64,000 nucleotides of DNA from Paralvinella palmiformis (GCA_025642065.1 JAODUP010000065.1:701501-765500), one strand, 5' to 3'. Positions 12,541-58,510 are shown, counted from the stretch's first letter. Notes: generated by a model from the sequence alone, not told the origin. Translations and numbers: made by a program.

Positions 12541-13614
12541 GTACTATCTTGCGAGATCTTTGGGCTTACTTTGTTGTACGGGAATATTCGAGTTCCATTT
12601 TAAGAGTGTCATGTGAAAACGGAAGCAGATTTGGCCCATTTTTTAATGTAAGAAATATTTTTTTATTTTTCCGTGCTCCATTTCTATCCAACTTTTAATA
12701 TGTTATTCACTATGCTTGAAAGTACAAGAAATAATCATAAAACTTTTTTGGCAATTTATTTGTGATAGGGATATTTTGGCACTATGTTAATTGACTCTAC
12801 TAGTAGTTAGGTACTGTGCATTTTGAAACTGTATTATATAGCCACGTAACCTATATAGTATCCCCCATGTCCTCAACCTCTGTATCGTTCATTCGTCAAA
12901 GATACGAATTATCCGTAATGTTAGAGACACCATGATCGAGGTATATGTGGCCTTCAAAACCTCTGCAAAGAGACTTTTGTTAGAGAAGAAATGGAGAAAC
13001 ATGTTAAACTAAAGACGTCTGTGAAACTCGTTGGGTACCCAAGGCCGACTGTTTGTCTGTATTTGTAACAGCTTACCAAGTGATTGTCGATGCATTATAC
13101 GTACAGATTGGAGACACCACAGTAAGAGGTCTGGAAGTATCCACCACGAAGTGGTATTTTTTTAATTGCAGCTCTGACCTGGGTCTAGTTGAGGCCCCAA
13201 AGGAAGCCCACTAGAATCAAAGAGCAATGACGAGGCTGCTTGAAACGCATTGGTTGAGAAGGCTACAGGGATCGCTAGCAAGCATAAGATACATCCAGCA
13301 AAGGCACGAACAGTTGGAAGGCAACAGCATCGCGCCGAAGTTGAATATTAAACACATCTATTAAACAAAAACAACTAAGAAGCACGAAACTCTTTCAGCT
13401 GTTTATATATTGTTATAATTTTTCAATATGAGTGACAGCAACAAATAAAAATAGAACATAACATCACTGAAACGGAGAACCCTGTATTTGTGACGATATG
13501 GTAGTGTCAAAGAGTGTGCAATGAATATCATAATGAATATCCAGCACGTTGCGCTTAGTTTTAGTGCTATATGAAATCGATTTGCCCCAACCGCCAAAGA
13601 CCATATAGGTTCTA

Positions 13615-13998
13615 TCCGTCAAAAGGTCGAAACCTTTAAGGGATTAATTTCTCGGCTCACAACATCATGTGTGGCTGACCAAGGTTAAATGGCTCTGCCA
13701 TCTCCACTAAATTAATTTAATAAGGAGGGTGTTTAAGATCTCCCGAGGACGTAATACACTCCGGTACGGATCAACCTCGGGTTATTTCGGCTCCATCTTT
13801 CCGTGCAGCTCCCCCATTGTCTAAATATTCAGGTCAATGGGCTCCTCTATGAGTGGGTGGAGGAGTTATAAAATAGACACCCAGTAAAAGGTACCACACT
13901 GGAAATAAGTGCTCGCAGTTTTGTGTGCTATCCCTGTTTCAGTGTTTCGTGACCCATGATCATGAAACGAAAGATATCAATAAATCAATCATTCTCTC
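13615..13998 (+). mobile_element. SINE family B, head-truncated copy
   Basis: The segment from GGTCGAAACCT through TAATTTCTCGGCTCACAACATC and TTATTTCGGCTCCATCTTTCC matches the tRNA-headed element at 61080-61388 on the opposite strand. It continues into a 3' region, AATAAGTGCTCGCAGTTTTGTG ending GATCATGAAACGAAAG plus an ATCAATAAATCAATCA-like tail. The 3' region recurs at 24183-24331. The tRNA-like head is missing here. Confidence 0.7.
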
Positions 13999-15691
13999 GG
14001 AATGGCAGTATAGTTATATCATTCGCCAGATGGCAGCATCTTTTGACCTACTAACCCCAATAGTTCAATCTATGTAATTATAATTACATAACAACAAAAA
14101 AGATTAGTGGACATGAAAGATAACTTCAAAGGAAAAAAAGATGACATTAAATTAAAAGAAGGTATAATTATAGGTTATCATCTGTTAGAAACTGATTTGG
14201 CAATAAAAACTACTCAATTCATGTTATGCATGAGACAAAACATTAATACACTAAAATAATTATAATTGACATAATTGCAGAGCTTAATCCAAATATAAAA
14301 CTGTTCCATACAGAAAAGCTGTGTGAAACACACAAAAGAAGTTACAGCAATATTTAGATTTGGAATTACACCCAAATAATCCAGAAGACTAATTGTGACT
14401 CAAAATAGCAAATTTTATCATAACTCCATCTATACTAATCTTCCAGGATTAAAGACCAATGACAATACTCCATAAAACATATGGAATAGTATAATCAACT
14501 ATTAATTAAAATAATTATATAATAAAAAAAATAATCATTATAACATAAACTAGACAATTTTCATCATTAGCTCTTTTATTTTCGGATTAATCCTTACCAA
14601 ATTCTTTAGGAAGGATGTGCAAATCTGTGGATATCTTTGGAACATTGACCATTCTAAAACTGTTCTGTGATGATTTGCCAAAGCTACATCTCAGCTAAAT
14701 ATTATCTCTTTTTTTAGATGATTTAAAATTTTTGAAAGCACAGATCTAATAGTGGTAGGCCTACTGTATCTGTGGAATATATGGGGTTTAATGGATACCA
14801 AATCCGAAATTGAAGACCCCCTTGTCAGCAATTAAAAAGCTTGAACACCATTAAGCTAATATTCCAAAGTGACATTTATTTATAGTGTGTGTGCATATCT
14901 CCTATTTGGACAAATCGCTGGAATATACTGGCACCCACCTTTTTTATTAAGCCCAGAAAAATTTTCTGTCTATCAAGATAAGGTATTTCTTCATTCATCT
15001 GTTTGTTTTCTGGTTTAGAAATGGCCCAAAACATGTTTCACCCGTAAAGCTTATACCAATGGCAATAAGTGGTAATGGTGTTACTTGCACCTACAAAATG
15101 TTGCATTCACCACACACATGCAATGAACTGATTAAATTATAGCCATGCTTGCTGTGCATATGCATGGAGTGCTGAACCAAGATTAAAATATGAGGGAGTT
15201 TAATTGTTCTCTAGAAGAAACATACTTTAAGCTTTTAGTACTTTTAAACACATGCAAATTACTATCCACAAGTCCAAAAGCTAGACAGAATTTAAAATCA
15301 GTAGGTGGATCTTCAAGACATGACCTCAATTATTAGGACCTATCTGGGACAAAAAAAGTCCATATTTGGGACGCTTCAAGGATTTAAAAAATATTTGTCA
15401 ATGGATAAGTGCACAACATTCTAGAGGTAGTACCTGACCAGCCCTTGGGATTGACCCCAATCTTGATGGTCACTCGTATTGTCACACTAAGTTGGTGGAC
15501 TGAAACACTTTCCAAACAAGTTTAAGCAATGTCTTGATAACATTATTAAAATGTTTTACTCAAATAATTTTTCAGCAAACTCTTATAAATTTCTGTTGAA
15601 TGTCATAAAATTGTTTATAGCTGGTTGCTAATTAATTGCTAGATGCACAAAATTGAAGTGTACTTTTTTAGTTTTATCCCGAAACTTTTAT

Positions 15692-15774
15692 AGGAGTGGT
15701 GTGATGATGATTGATGTTTTACGGCCACTTTTGTGCACAAGGTAGGCTAAATGGGCCGAGAGGAGTGGTGTGAT
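15692..15774 (-). mobile_element. 5'-truncated family A SINE with perfect 14-bp target-site duplication
   Basis: A 55-bp SINE 3' fragment (15706-15760; minus strand CTCGGCCCATTTAGCC to an ATCATC tail) is flanked by identical AGGAGTGGTGTGAT copies at 15692-15705 and 15761-15774. 5' truncation with a long direct duplication is the mark of LINE-machinery retrotransposition and suggests a recent insertion. Confidence 0.88.
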
Positions 15775-16071
15775 AACACAAAAAGTTTGATGAATAATTT
15801 CAATTTAGTTCACTTTACTTTTTTAGTTCAGTTGTTTAACCTTGACACTGGTCACATGCACAGGAAAACGAATTGCATAAACACAGGCATAAGCTGGATT
15901 CAAAGCCACAATGTGGAGGTTTGCAACATAGTGGTCAAAAATGTTAATGTCAACCAATCTAAGCTGATATTTGATGCATGCAAAGTCCAAACCAAAGATT
16001 CATAAAAAAAAAACTAATTCATGAAGTTCATAGGTGAACTGTACACAAAACAAATGTCGAATAATCACATA

Positions 16072-16077
16072 TTTATT
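16072..16077 (-). promoter_or_regulatory. Candidate polyadenylation signal of the AARS-eEF1B gene
   Basis: AATAAA on the minus strand about 320 bases after the stop codon, followed by a T-rich stretch. A second AATAAA is at 16239-16244. Either could define the 3' UTR end. Confidence 0.4.
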
Positions 16078-16398
16078 TGAATGATACAGGTCACAAATGT
16101 GATCACATATGTTTTACACAAATCTTTTAATAAACTCTGCTCTCAACATTCTTAAGATCGGTTCTATAGTTCACTAACTGTTAACTTGACAACAACTTAA
16201 CACTGTGCATAAGAGTAAGCACTGGTTACACGATCAAATTTATTACACAACAAAAATTAATGTAACACAAATCAATCATGATAGGTAGGTGGAAAGTCAA
16301 TGCCATAACCGTTTAGATTATTGTTCTGGCTTCAGTGACCAAAGCCATCATAACATACTGCTGATAAATAGATTAATGCAAAGCCAAACCCTAACATG

Positions 16399-34393
<17,995 letters not shown>

Positions 34394-34464
34394 GGTGACT
34401 TGTTGATATTCACCTGATTGTGTATGACAGGAAACTGAAATATACAGATTATTAATACTATGTA

Positions 34465-34674
34465 TATAATATGTTGGTGATGATGATTAATGTTTTATGG
34501 CCATTTTGTGCACACTGTAGGCTAAATGGGCCGAGCGACCTACAAAGGTAATAAAGTCAAGTCAAAGATGAAACAGCCATCAGATATATGCCCATGCCGA
34601 GATTGGAACATGGGCGGTAGTGATATGTGGTCCAACACGCAACTGTTAGACCATGTAGGTGCCCTTATAATATG
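34465..34674 (-). mobile_element. Family A SINE, full length, with target-site duplication
   Basis: Body about 34474-34665 is flanked by TATAATATG at 34465-34473 and 34666-34674. On the minus strand it has the head GGGCACCTACATGGTCTAAC, GTTCCAATCTCGG (degraded B-box), GGTCGCTCGGCCCATTTAGCC and an ATCATCATC tail. It lies just upstream of AARS coding exon 1. Confidence 0.82.
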
Positions 34675-37153
34675 ACGGTAAATCCCAATTACAAGACAGG
34701 GCGACTCAAACCACAATTTTAACACACGGTTATATGACTGTGTTAAAAACAATGGACTAGAATCCACACATATCTGTTTAAAGCTCCACAGACCTGAGTT
34801 TTGTAATAAGAGACCATTCAGGTTAGGACAATAGAGATAAATAATGAACTAATGTGACCTATTCAAACTGGCGGGTACAAAATAAACAATATGCCATCGC
34901 AAATATTACAGACTACCAGTGAACAGCATATCTATTTTTTAAGCATAATATTATGGTAAACTCCTCCCTCCATGTATTATCTACAAGGAGTTGACTGATA
35001 GCAGAGGACAGATGCATATAGTTAATATCACACAGTTATAGTTCACTTTGACCATGCTTATAACTAGAGAATTGTTTTATATTTTAGTCAGAAATAGCAA
35101 GCAAAATATATATGAATATAATACATTCTAGGAAAATAATCCCTGAACATTTCGTTTTTAGTCACATGGTGGAGCCACTGAATGAACATTACAATGGAGA
35201 TTCAGATGTTTTATCACCCATAAATCATGCTGTTGACTTGTATAAATCTAAACTGTTTAATGTAGTTCAACATTTTACTATTTTCAGACCATGTTGCTCC
35301 ATTATAATTTTAGCTTTTGTATATTTTCCTGTGAATACACATATTGTCACTTGGCCTAGTTACCCTTGTTAGATTCCATCTTGATAATACTACTTACAAG
35401 CGTCTCTTCTCCACATAGGTTGCGATGAATGCATTAGTATTGTATTACTGTTATTTCATGGCCTTAAATGCATTTAGAGAAGCATTTTATATCAATGCTC
35501 AATCAATGAGTGCTCCCATAAGTGACAAGTTATGCCACCAGCCGACTGAAGTACTTCTGTAATATTAAACAGCAGTGTTTTAGCCAACTGTCCAGCCTTC
35601 CAAACAAACTTGTATTTTAGTATTAGTTTACCAACATAAAGAGAATCTGGTAAACCCTACTCTGTATGGATTTATTGATCAGTATACATAAGTGTTACAG
35701 AAATATTTCTTCCATGACAAGTAGGTACTCGGCTTATTCAGACTGCTCGAATAATAATAATATACCAAATTTATATAGCGCCCTATATAACCTGTAAGAA
35801 GGTTACCCTAAGGCACTTTAATCATACAAATTTGTCGCTGTATTTAAAAGTTCACTGTATTATAAATAGATTCTGTGCTGGTTACAATATACTTGTCTAA
35901 ATTAAAAAGGTCTACACTGAATTAAATCCATAGTAATTGGTGACAACATTTATATGAGATAAATACAGTACATATACACTGAATAAGTCATTCAGCGACA
36001 GACTCAATTTGACTAAATGTCAGTGACATATGATATGTGATTTAAGAACAATTCATTATTGCTCTTCAGCTGGTGGCACACTAGACCTATTCAGGTCGGT
36101 GTTCATGGCTATGGATGCCCTTCCCTGCCAACTTGATGTGGCTTCAGCTGTTACAACTGAAGTTGGAGATGGACAGCTGTCATAAGGTTGAAGGTGGACA
36201 AGGCTGCTGTTCACAGGACTGCCTATGCTGAACCCACGTCGGATTATAAATCTAACATCTAGTAGAATGATGGATTTTGACATAGACCAAGAATTCACCC
36301 AAACCACCAAAAAAAGAAAACTAATTTTGACTGAATCAGATAACTTTTAGAATCTCCGAAATGCTAAACTACAGATACCTTTACAATCAGGGCACATGGG
36401 TTGCAGTTGCATATGAATGATTTTTTTATTGGCACTGTGTTAGAATTGTTGCCACCTCTGAGTGTTACAGACTGTATACAGATGCCTAAGGGCAGATGAT
36501 GTTCCTGAAGTTCAGAGTGAATTGGTTTTTGCTACTGATATTGAGGTTGTTTTAAATTGTAATGGGCACAAATATTCTGTATCATAAATAAAATATTCTC
36601 AGAGGTTATGTGTATTAGAATATTTTTGAACATTTTAGTGATTTTGGTTACAATTTGTGTACATAAAGTCAGCACTCTGTTAATGTTTGCGTCTTACGGA
36701 TAGTGACATGAACATTGTTTTAAAATTTCAGGATGATATTCTGAAATTTAACAAAATCATTGTACATGTTTTATTTTCATGGTTTGACAATCTTTGCACA
36801 TTTTTTTAAAACTACACATGCTGTTGTTTTCAAACAACTGCACAACACAATCTTTAATATTAATCAAAGGGTTATGAAATTAAATAACCATATTATATAT
36901 ATTAATGACTAACATAAAATATAAATATATGGACAATATTCATTACATAATTATGGATTCTGAAACATGGCCCATTGTGCTATTTTGTAAGGTTTTAAAA
37001 GGTTATTTTTGGGTCAGGTATCGATTTGATCATTAGATTTGTCATACTTGTAACAAACTGGTGTATATAATTAGTATGTAATAAAACATTGCAGTATAAA
37101 GTACAAATAGTGATTTTTTTATAACTAACTCCCAGATAATTAATATATATATA

Positions 37154-37190
<37 letters not shown>

Positions 37191-38123
37191 GGCTTCAAAG
37201 ATGGCTTTTATTTAAGCATAAAAATGCATGGTCTAAATTAAAAAAAGTACTACAAATGGCCAGTAAAGTTTCAGAACTAAGTCTATTTCTAATAAGCTAT
37301 TTTATAATATCATTACACAATAATTTTTTTTAGTTGGGATACTTATTAACAAACACATAATATATATATAAAACACAAATATTTTAGAAATTAATTTACA
37401 CACACACATATATAATTATATATATCTTTTCCGGGCCTGAGATGTCTTCGACAACTCGGCCCCAGGCTGAGCTGTCACTTGGGCCGAGCTGTCCAAGTAC
37501 CTACAAATTACTGAATCTTTAGTAAACAGAACAAGGGATGCATTACACTTTACAGTACGGGTGAGTACCATATCTCTAGACACTGCAATGTTTTAACTAA
37601 CTTCCATAATGATAATGGATAATAATATATTTTAAGGCTGACCCTAGGGGGCCTAGCCTACATAGATCAAAGCTACAACTAATCCTAGATCTAGTCGTAG
37701 CCTAACTTACTGACTTCTAAAGTGTTGATGATATCTGATTTAGTGTCTATAATTTTTCTACTGCCTGAGTGATTGATTGAACTTGTTTCTAAGTAACGCT
37801 TTCGTTACAATTTGAACTTCTGAGGTTTTCTGGACCTTTCAGGATATCCCAACAACATAAAACAAGACAGTCTAGTCTAGAATCTAAATGCGATTAGATC
37901 AATCATTCAATGCGAACGTCAATGAATTAAATTAATGTAGATCTAGATCTAGTCACTAACTGACTAAGTGAGTAGATCTAGACTAGAGTCTAGACAATAT
38001 TGGAATTGCCAGTTCAACTTCAGAAGTTCGGTTAATGAATATAAATATCCTGTGCAGTTACCTTTATGTTTTTGTGAATCCGACTATAGTTCAAATGGGA
38101 TAATACTTAATTCATCCAACAAC
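34675..38123. other. Presumed AARS 5' UTR intron
   Basis: No coding exon recognised. The stretch contains repeat fragments (35750-35830), (AT)n tracts (about 37140-37190) and a cluster of TAGATCTAGATCTAG-type motifs at about 37670-38000. The 36056-36310 minus frame looks repeat-derived. Confidence 0.4.
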
Positions 38124-38856
38124 ACTTACTTAACCTGATATATTACATCAGACACTGCAACATTCGTTTACGCTGTCACACTGCGTATCCTCAAGACCGC
38201 ATGGATCACTGAATGATAACAAGTCGTTTAGTCACCAACCCAGGTCGTACTACACCTTTTCGTAACCAAAGACATTTATGTTCGCACGCAATGCGTTGCA
38301 CTTTCAAATCATTTCACTTCCCTGACTGTTTTAAAAAATAATTTTTATTTTGAATATGCTGATGAATAATTGGACTAGGAATAGCAGGAATAGGAACAAT
38401 TCTGAATACAAAAATCAATAAACTGTAGCTTTCATTATGAAATGAACAGGCTAATGACAGGCTTTAATGGAAAACAAAATGAAAACTGTTCATTAAAAAG
38501 AATAAAGTTAATTTTAATGTATCATTTTGTACAATAATGAAACCAATAACGTCACATAATTTTGGCCAGTATACAATAGCATGATTTTTAGTTTCGAATA
38601 CAACTATTTTAGGATACACAAATAATATTTATAGTCTTTATTCCTCCCTATGAAACTCAAGAAATGATATTTTGTGATAATAACCTCTCCCGGTCGAACA
38701 TTTGGAACTCTTCTTAGTGCTTAAAATTACTTTCTGTTTCTGCTCTGCCGGATGTTGCTTGGCTGTCAGCGTTATACGAGTCCATGTGGTATTTTCGGCA
38801 TATCTAAAACTGTTTAAACTCTCTTTAAAACACCCGAGTAACAACAGAAGTGGAAA
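38124..38856. promoter_or_regulatory. Divergent AARS/GMPR promoter region
   Basis: Upstream of the GMP reductase ATG (38857, plus) and the likely transcription start side of AARS (minus). A strong minus-strand donor, TTAA|GTAAGT at 38129-38124, could end an AARS 5' UTR exon starting somewhere in about 38130-38350, where CpG-containing sequence is locally denser. The head-to-head arrangement suggests a shared promoter. Inference only. Confidence 0.35.
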
Positions 38857-53030
<14,174 letters not shown>

Positions 53031-53081
53031 TGGATGGTGGTCTATCTCTCATGCTCTGGTTGTGCATGTTTGCATCTTTCT

Positions 53082-53087
53082 AATAAA
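53082..53087 (+). promoter_or_regulatory. GMPR polyadenylation signal
   Basis: AATAAA 52 bases after the stop codon. A second AATAAA is at 53121-53126. Confidence 0.6.
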
Positions 53088-53699
53088 ACTGTGAACATTT
53101 TCCCTATTCATTCCTAACTGAATAAACCCCCAGAAAGAAGTGAGTTCTAGGTGGCTTAATCCACTTCATGATGATTTTGGCTAGGATGGGATTGAGATTA
53201 AAATAATGTTCTTCCGTCTGGTAAACAGGGTTGTTACGATTAAAATGTTTTTTAGAATAAGCAAGTGGAGAATAATATTGATGTCATCACGAATTGAGCT
53301 TGTGTATGTAACAGTAATATTACATTAAAATTAATTTTATGTTCTTTTACTAAATGATGTAACCAGTGAAGCCAATCGTCTTTACCCAGTGCAGGCTAAT
53401 GAAGCGTTATAGTGCATTATGGCATGATTTGGGATATAGTATTGTCATGCCACGGACTACAAATTCTGGGTCCTGTGGAGTATCATTGAAGAGGGATCTC
53501 GGAAACTGCTGGTTGTCTTATTTTGTAAACTATCATTGTTTGACTACGTTTTCTATTTGACAGATGTTATAAACATCAGTCAGTTAACCCGAATGTGTTT
53601 AAAACTCATTTTCAAGGTGCGTTCATGTACAACCAACAAGTTATATAGTCACTATTTGTGTTTTAGGTGATAGGTAGACTGTATTGTGTAATGATTTAT

Positions 53700-53700
53700 T

Positions 53701-53736
<36 letters not shown>

Positions 53737-53744
53737 TGTGTGTG
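53700..53744. repeat. (TC)n(TG)n compound microsatellite
   Basis: About 10 TC units followed by about 12 TG units. Confidence 0.97.
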
Positions 53745-53844
53745 GTTATTCCTGTGTTTGAGTGCTGGTTTAAATATTTTAGTCACTCCTAGATGACCCA
53801 CCTGATGTACCTGGCTTAGTCCAGTCGTACCCATTTACAGAGAA

Positions 53845-54042
53845 TTAAGATGATTGTTTGAGACCAAATGTTTGTCCGTTTCCTCTTAACGCCATATAAA
53901 TATCAAACAAATCCTGTGGATACTGATAAAATATAAGCGCCTCATTCTCGTAGTCACATACTAGTTGCACATGATCTCGAGTGAGGGTGATGATCTTCAT
54001 CCAATGCACAATGTATTGGATCAGTGTGAGGTTATAGGTCAT
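53845..54042 (-). CDS. Possible terminal exon or small ORF, unrecognised
   Basis: A minus-strand frame of 65 codons with protein-like composition (for example RDHVQLVCDYENEALIFYQY and FDIYMALRGNGQTF). An acceptor-like AACATCAGCAG lies just upstream (about 54053), from which the frame is open. It lies convergent with, and about 0.8 kb past, the end of GMP reductase. I do not recognise the family and found no upstream exon, so chance remains possible. Confidence 0.28.
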   Translation of the reverse strand: MTYNLTLIQYIVHWMKIITLTRDHVQLVCDYENEALIFYQYPQDLFDIYMALRGNGQTFGLKQSS

Positions 54043-54059
54043 GTGACTTACTGCTGATG

Positions 54060-55555
54060 TTTATATTCATTTTGAATAATATTAGCTATTTTGTATGTGA
54101 TATATGTGCTCACGCTAGTAACTACAAATTCTGTATTTTAGGATGATCATCTTAATAATAATAATAATAATAATTTATCACACACAGATACACTGGTGTC
54201 ATGTTATAATTACAGCATCAAAAGATTCTTCTCTAAATTAAGTACCTCAGTGAATCATCCGGATGCTGTATTTATGATTTATGATTCTCCCGGTTGGTGC
54301 TTTTCCCCGAACAAACGCACTGAGAGATGGGACACTCGGATGGCACGCCTCTAGGTTTCAGTTCGAATCCGATACTACCTGCATTTGTGGAATGTTTTCC
54401 TGAGCAGTTTTGCTAAGTGTGTATCCCAGGCATGATCAGTGCAACAACAACAACAACATTCACACAAATCTTTAAAACTGTTTAAAAGTATAGTGAAATA
54501 CAAGTTACTGTTCTTAACAGTGGTATATTTCCATCGTCAGTAAACTTTACCTTAAAAAAACTAGTTGTATATCGTATGTGCTATCTCCAGTATAGTTGTT
54601 CCTATAGTTATATTGAGGGCACTTAAATAAGAATGGTGGCTTTCGTGTATTCTGGGAATAAACAACCAAATGATTCAGTTATATTGATAATATAACATAC
54701 GTGCTGTGATTACTGTTGATATAATAGGCAGATGAAGTGATCTGATATGTTAAGTCACTTTCCGCTAGTCAAAATAGGCCAAACTATTGCTGCTATTTTA
54801 ATAAATAGATCAATGATGATCTCGCCCTGTAATGACAGCGGATTTGCTTCACTGTATGAAACTAGAAAAAGGTATTTCTCTTGCTGGTAAAAGAATTGGC
54901 GGTCGGAATTAGAGATTTAAACAAAGGTTTATCAATATTTATATCATCACTCTGTAGCAATTTGAAAATGTACACTTTTCACGTTATAAACAATCTGAAT
55001 AGCTGTGATTGGTCATTCCATTTGATGTTAATGGTAGGTTACTATGTTATTCAATTTTGATAATGGCCAATGCGAATGTTTCTGGTAATTTTGCATAGAA
55101 AACGATATATATTCAATTCAGTTAGTTTATTTTTCGGATTATAAAATTCCATATACCTTGTTATAGAGCGTAGTAAATGATGGACCTTTTGTTAGTGATT
55201 TGTTGGATTATAATAATGGTGTCTTCCCGGGATGTTTTGTTATATTCACTGTTTTTTGGCTTCTATTTAGGATAATAAAATGTGTATAGTTGTGTGGTGA
55301 ATGTTTACATGTCTGTTGAAATAATCATGTATCAGAATAGTGATCGGTACTGGTGAAAAACAAAAATGCGAAGACATGAGGAACTGATCGGTGATAGAGA
55401 TGTGTTGATAAATAGATAAATGGGAGGAAAAAAGGGAACAGGAAAAAAAGAAACAGATCTTCATACTTTATCATGAGGCCAAGTAATTGACAAAAACCCA
55501 CACAAATCGGAAAATAATGTTCTGATTTTATTGCCTTTAGTTCCATGGCTGATAG
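54060..55555. other. Intergenic DNA, nothing recognised
   Basis: AT-rich. Includes a short (AAT)n at about 54155, and a tRNA-like GTTCGAATCC at about 54363 that may belong to a degraded SINE. Confidence 0.4.
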
Positions 55556-55559
55556 TGCA

Positions 55560-58510
55560 ACACTTGATCGCGTTGCGACCGAGAGAATTTATGACTTTTA
55601 TTCCACCGACCAATTTAGCAATCTAGACGGATTCAAAACAGTGAGCGCTTTTTATGTCTATTGCCAGAGCATAACGTCCCATTTGTATGCCCTCTAATTT
55701 ACTGTGTACGATGAATCCAGGCTCTAACAAACTAGACTTTATAGGGCTGACAGAAGTGTTTCATATACATGAAAATGTTAATTCTTCCGCAGACGGCTAT
55801 CATCCGCTTATATACAAAACTCGACCAGATACCGTGAGGGGACGAGGGGGCATTGAACTATATATAAACGAGCATCTACAATATACCGCGAGACAATTAA
55901 TATCTTTCAGTATTTATTTCACATGTTTATGAATCCCTATTTGTCGGAAACGCCCTCATAGCCAACAAACCCATTATTATTGCCATACTGTATCGTCCCA
56001 ATACTCCACTACTTGCGGATATAGATGGCTTTACCCGCCACTTATAAACAGCACTAAATAACATTAACGAAGAACATAAATCAGTACTTATTTTGGTTGA
56101 TGTTAACCGATCTTCTATAATTTGAATCTCGTGCTAAAACAAACTCCTTCATAGAGAATATATATTCGTTTGGACTCTCCCCCCTCATTACCAAGCCTAC
56201 CAGAATCACCGATTTCTCTGTAACAATTATTGATCACGTGTATACTAATATACAGAAATGCGCAACGAAATCCGGAATTATCATTACCGACGTGTATGAT
56301 CATTTTGGGATATTTACAATCATATATATGCTTACTCGAGATCCACCCAAACAATACTCGACTATCAGATCCTTCAAACCCCCAATACATCGCTAGATTT
56401 AATAATCTATTGTCTAAAGGCGACCTTTCAAATATTACCTCATCCAATTGAGCAAATACCGCATATTATTTATTTCTGGAAACAACAAACCTATTTTACA
56501 GGCAATCGTTCACCCCAAGAATTATAACTCGTAGAACCAAATAAAACGTGAACATTGGATTACACAGGGAATTTTGAAATCTGCCAAAACAAAGGCCAAA
56601 TTATACCGCCGAAAGTTAAATACGCCAATAACTGATAACCATTTCTAATTATAAATTATTCTGTAAGATTTTCCTACGAATTAAGAGGCAAGTTAAATTT
56701 CAATACTATAGAAATTATCTGAAACTAAATAAAAAAAAATAAAAAAACCTGGTCATTTTTGAAGCCTCTTATCTCCAATGGTTCTAAGATAGCCTCGATG
56801 CTTACTGAATTAATTTCGGACAATGTGGTCATAATGCACCCAAATGAAATTGCTAATGCTTTCAATACCTTCTTTGCCAACATAGGGCACACTACCAGTG
56901 AGTCAGTTCCCCCTCCGTCAGAAAAGCTTTTCCCGTTATCTCAATCTGGATTCCCGATGCCAGAAAACTTTCTTTATGGAACCTGTTTACTTATTGGAAC
57001 TCATAAATATATGCAACTCTCAAAGCCTAAACTAGCATGGGACATATATTCACCTTTCCTATGAGTCTGGAATGGTCCTTGATAAAATGAAACTAGCTAA
57101 AGTGATCCCGATATTCAAATCAGGAAATAAGAACCTCTTCAATAATCATAGACCTATTAGCATCTTTCCAGAATATTCTAAATAATTGGAAAAAAATTAT
57201 GGCGAAGAAACTAGTTCATTTTCTAGAAACTAATAATGTTCTGTACACTCACTGATATGGTTTAAGAAGAAATTATTCAACAATATACTCAATCATGCAA
57301 TTCCTCAAATATATTTTGGGCGCAAATGATAAACCTTCAAAAGAAATAACTTTAGGGTTGTTTTTGGATTTATCTAAAACATTTAATACTCTACCATAAA
57401 ACTCTTATCAAAATAATTATTTTACAGAATCCGAGGCACACCTAATGATTGGTTCTGTAGTTATCTCTCCGATCGATATCAATACAAAAAATTCAATTCA
57501 ATCGATCTCTAATATTAAAAGTAATCTGCCGTGTCTATAGGGATCTATTTTGGGATCAATCCTCTTCCTTGTTAACATAAATGACATTACATGTTGCACT
57601 GATCTATCCCTACTTTCCTTTGCTGATGACACCATGCACCTTATATATGTCACACGCAAATCTTGCCGTTCTATACAACACAATGAACAGGTTAAATTAA
57701 ACGACTGATTTTGTTCAAATATATTAACTAAACGTAAAAAAGATCAAGTATGCGTTGTTCAGCCCATCTATCAAAATATCAACTAAGCGATTACACTGAA
57801 TGGCATTAACCTAATTCGAATTGGGAATGATCTACCAGAAAGGCAATAAAATTTCATCTATATGGCATCTATATGGCATCTATATGGATCAAACCTTAAC
57901 ATCGAAATATTACATAAATACGCTAAAATCTAAAATATCACGATCGCTATTTGCATTGAACAAAGTCAAAAATATATTACCTCCCGATATCCACAAATCA
58001 CTTTATTTCTCTTTGGCACAAAGGGACGTGGTGTATGACACCCAAACATGGGCATCATCAATCCATTTTTAATAAACTTGAATCTACCCAGAAGAGAGCC
58101 ATTTGCATAATTAATAACAAACTCTTTAACTCTCATACAGATCCATTTTTTAGACATAACTATATACTAAAAATTTGAGATCTTTATCAATTCTAAAATG
58201 CACTGCTCACCCACGACTACAAACATGACACACTTCTCCGCTCTTTTCGAACCTATTTTACTGCGCATAACAAAACAAAACCCAAAACATCTTGACCATA
58301 CATTCCGACAAATACCGCGAAATAAGTTCTGGTCCATGCTCCCAATGCATCAAATCCCATCGATATGGAATTCCCTGAGAAACGACATGGTTTCAATCCA
58401 GAACAGAAATATTTTAAAATCTAGATTAAAAAAGCCATTTATTAAATCATACAACATCCAAATTGAACATTATTATGAATATCCGGGAGCTTCAGTATGT
58501 TGTATTTCTT
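55560..58510 (+). pseudogene. Degenerate CR1/Jockey-like LINE (endonuclease plus reverse transcriptase)
   Basis: Plus-strand segments in shifting frames follow the order of a LINE ORF2. The endonuclease has LDFIGLTEVFHIHENVN and ELYINEHLQYT (55687-55932). The linker has NEIANAFNTFFANIGHTTSE (56759-57064). The reverse transcriptase has KVIPIFKSGNKN, a degraded LSKTFNTL and the catalytic SFADDTMHL (about 57100-57690). The C-terminal part has KLESTQKRAICIINNKLFNS and WNSLRNDM (about 58070-58450). Many stops and frameshifts make it dead. Confidence 0.8.

Larger units (their letters stand above)
12541..16071. other. Intergenic region between pseudogene and AARS 3' end
   Basis: AT-rich. It contains a family B SINE (13615-13998) and a short family A SINE with target-site duplication (15692-15774). 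No other gene recognised. Confidence 0.5.

Noticed and set aside
36056..36310. 84-codon minus frame with EATSSWQGRAS and a similar plus string at 7560
   Set aside because: The short similarity hints at a repeat, but it is too weak to define an element or gene.
37660..38000. Cluster of TAGATCTAGATCTAG-type palindromes
   Set aside because: Considered as binding sites upstream of AARS, but low-complexity CTAG/GATC repetition is an adequate explanation and spacing is irregular.
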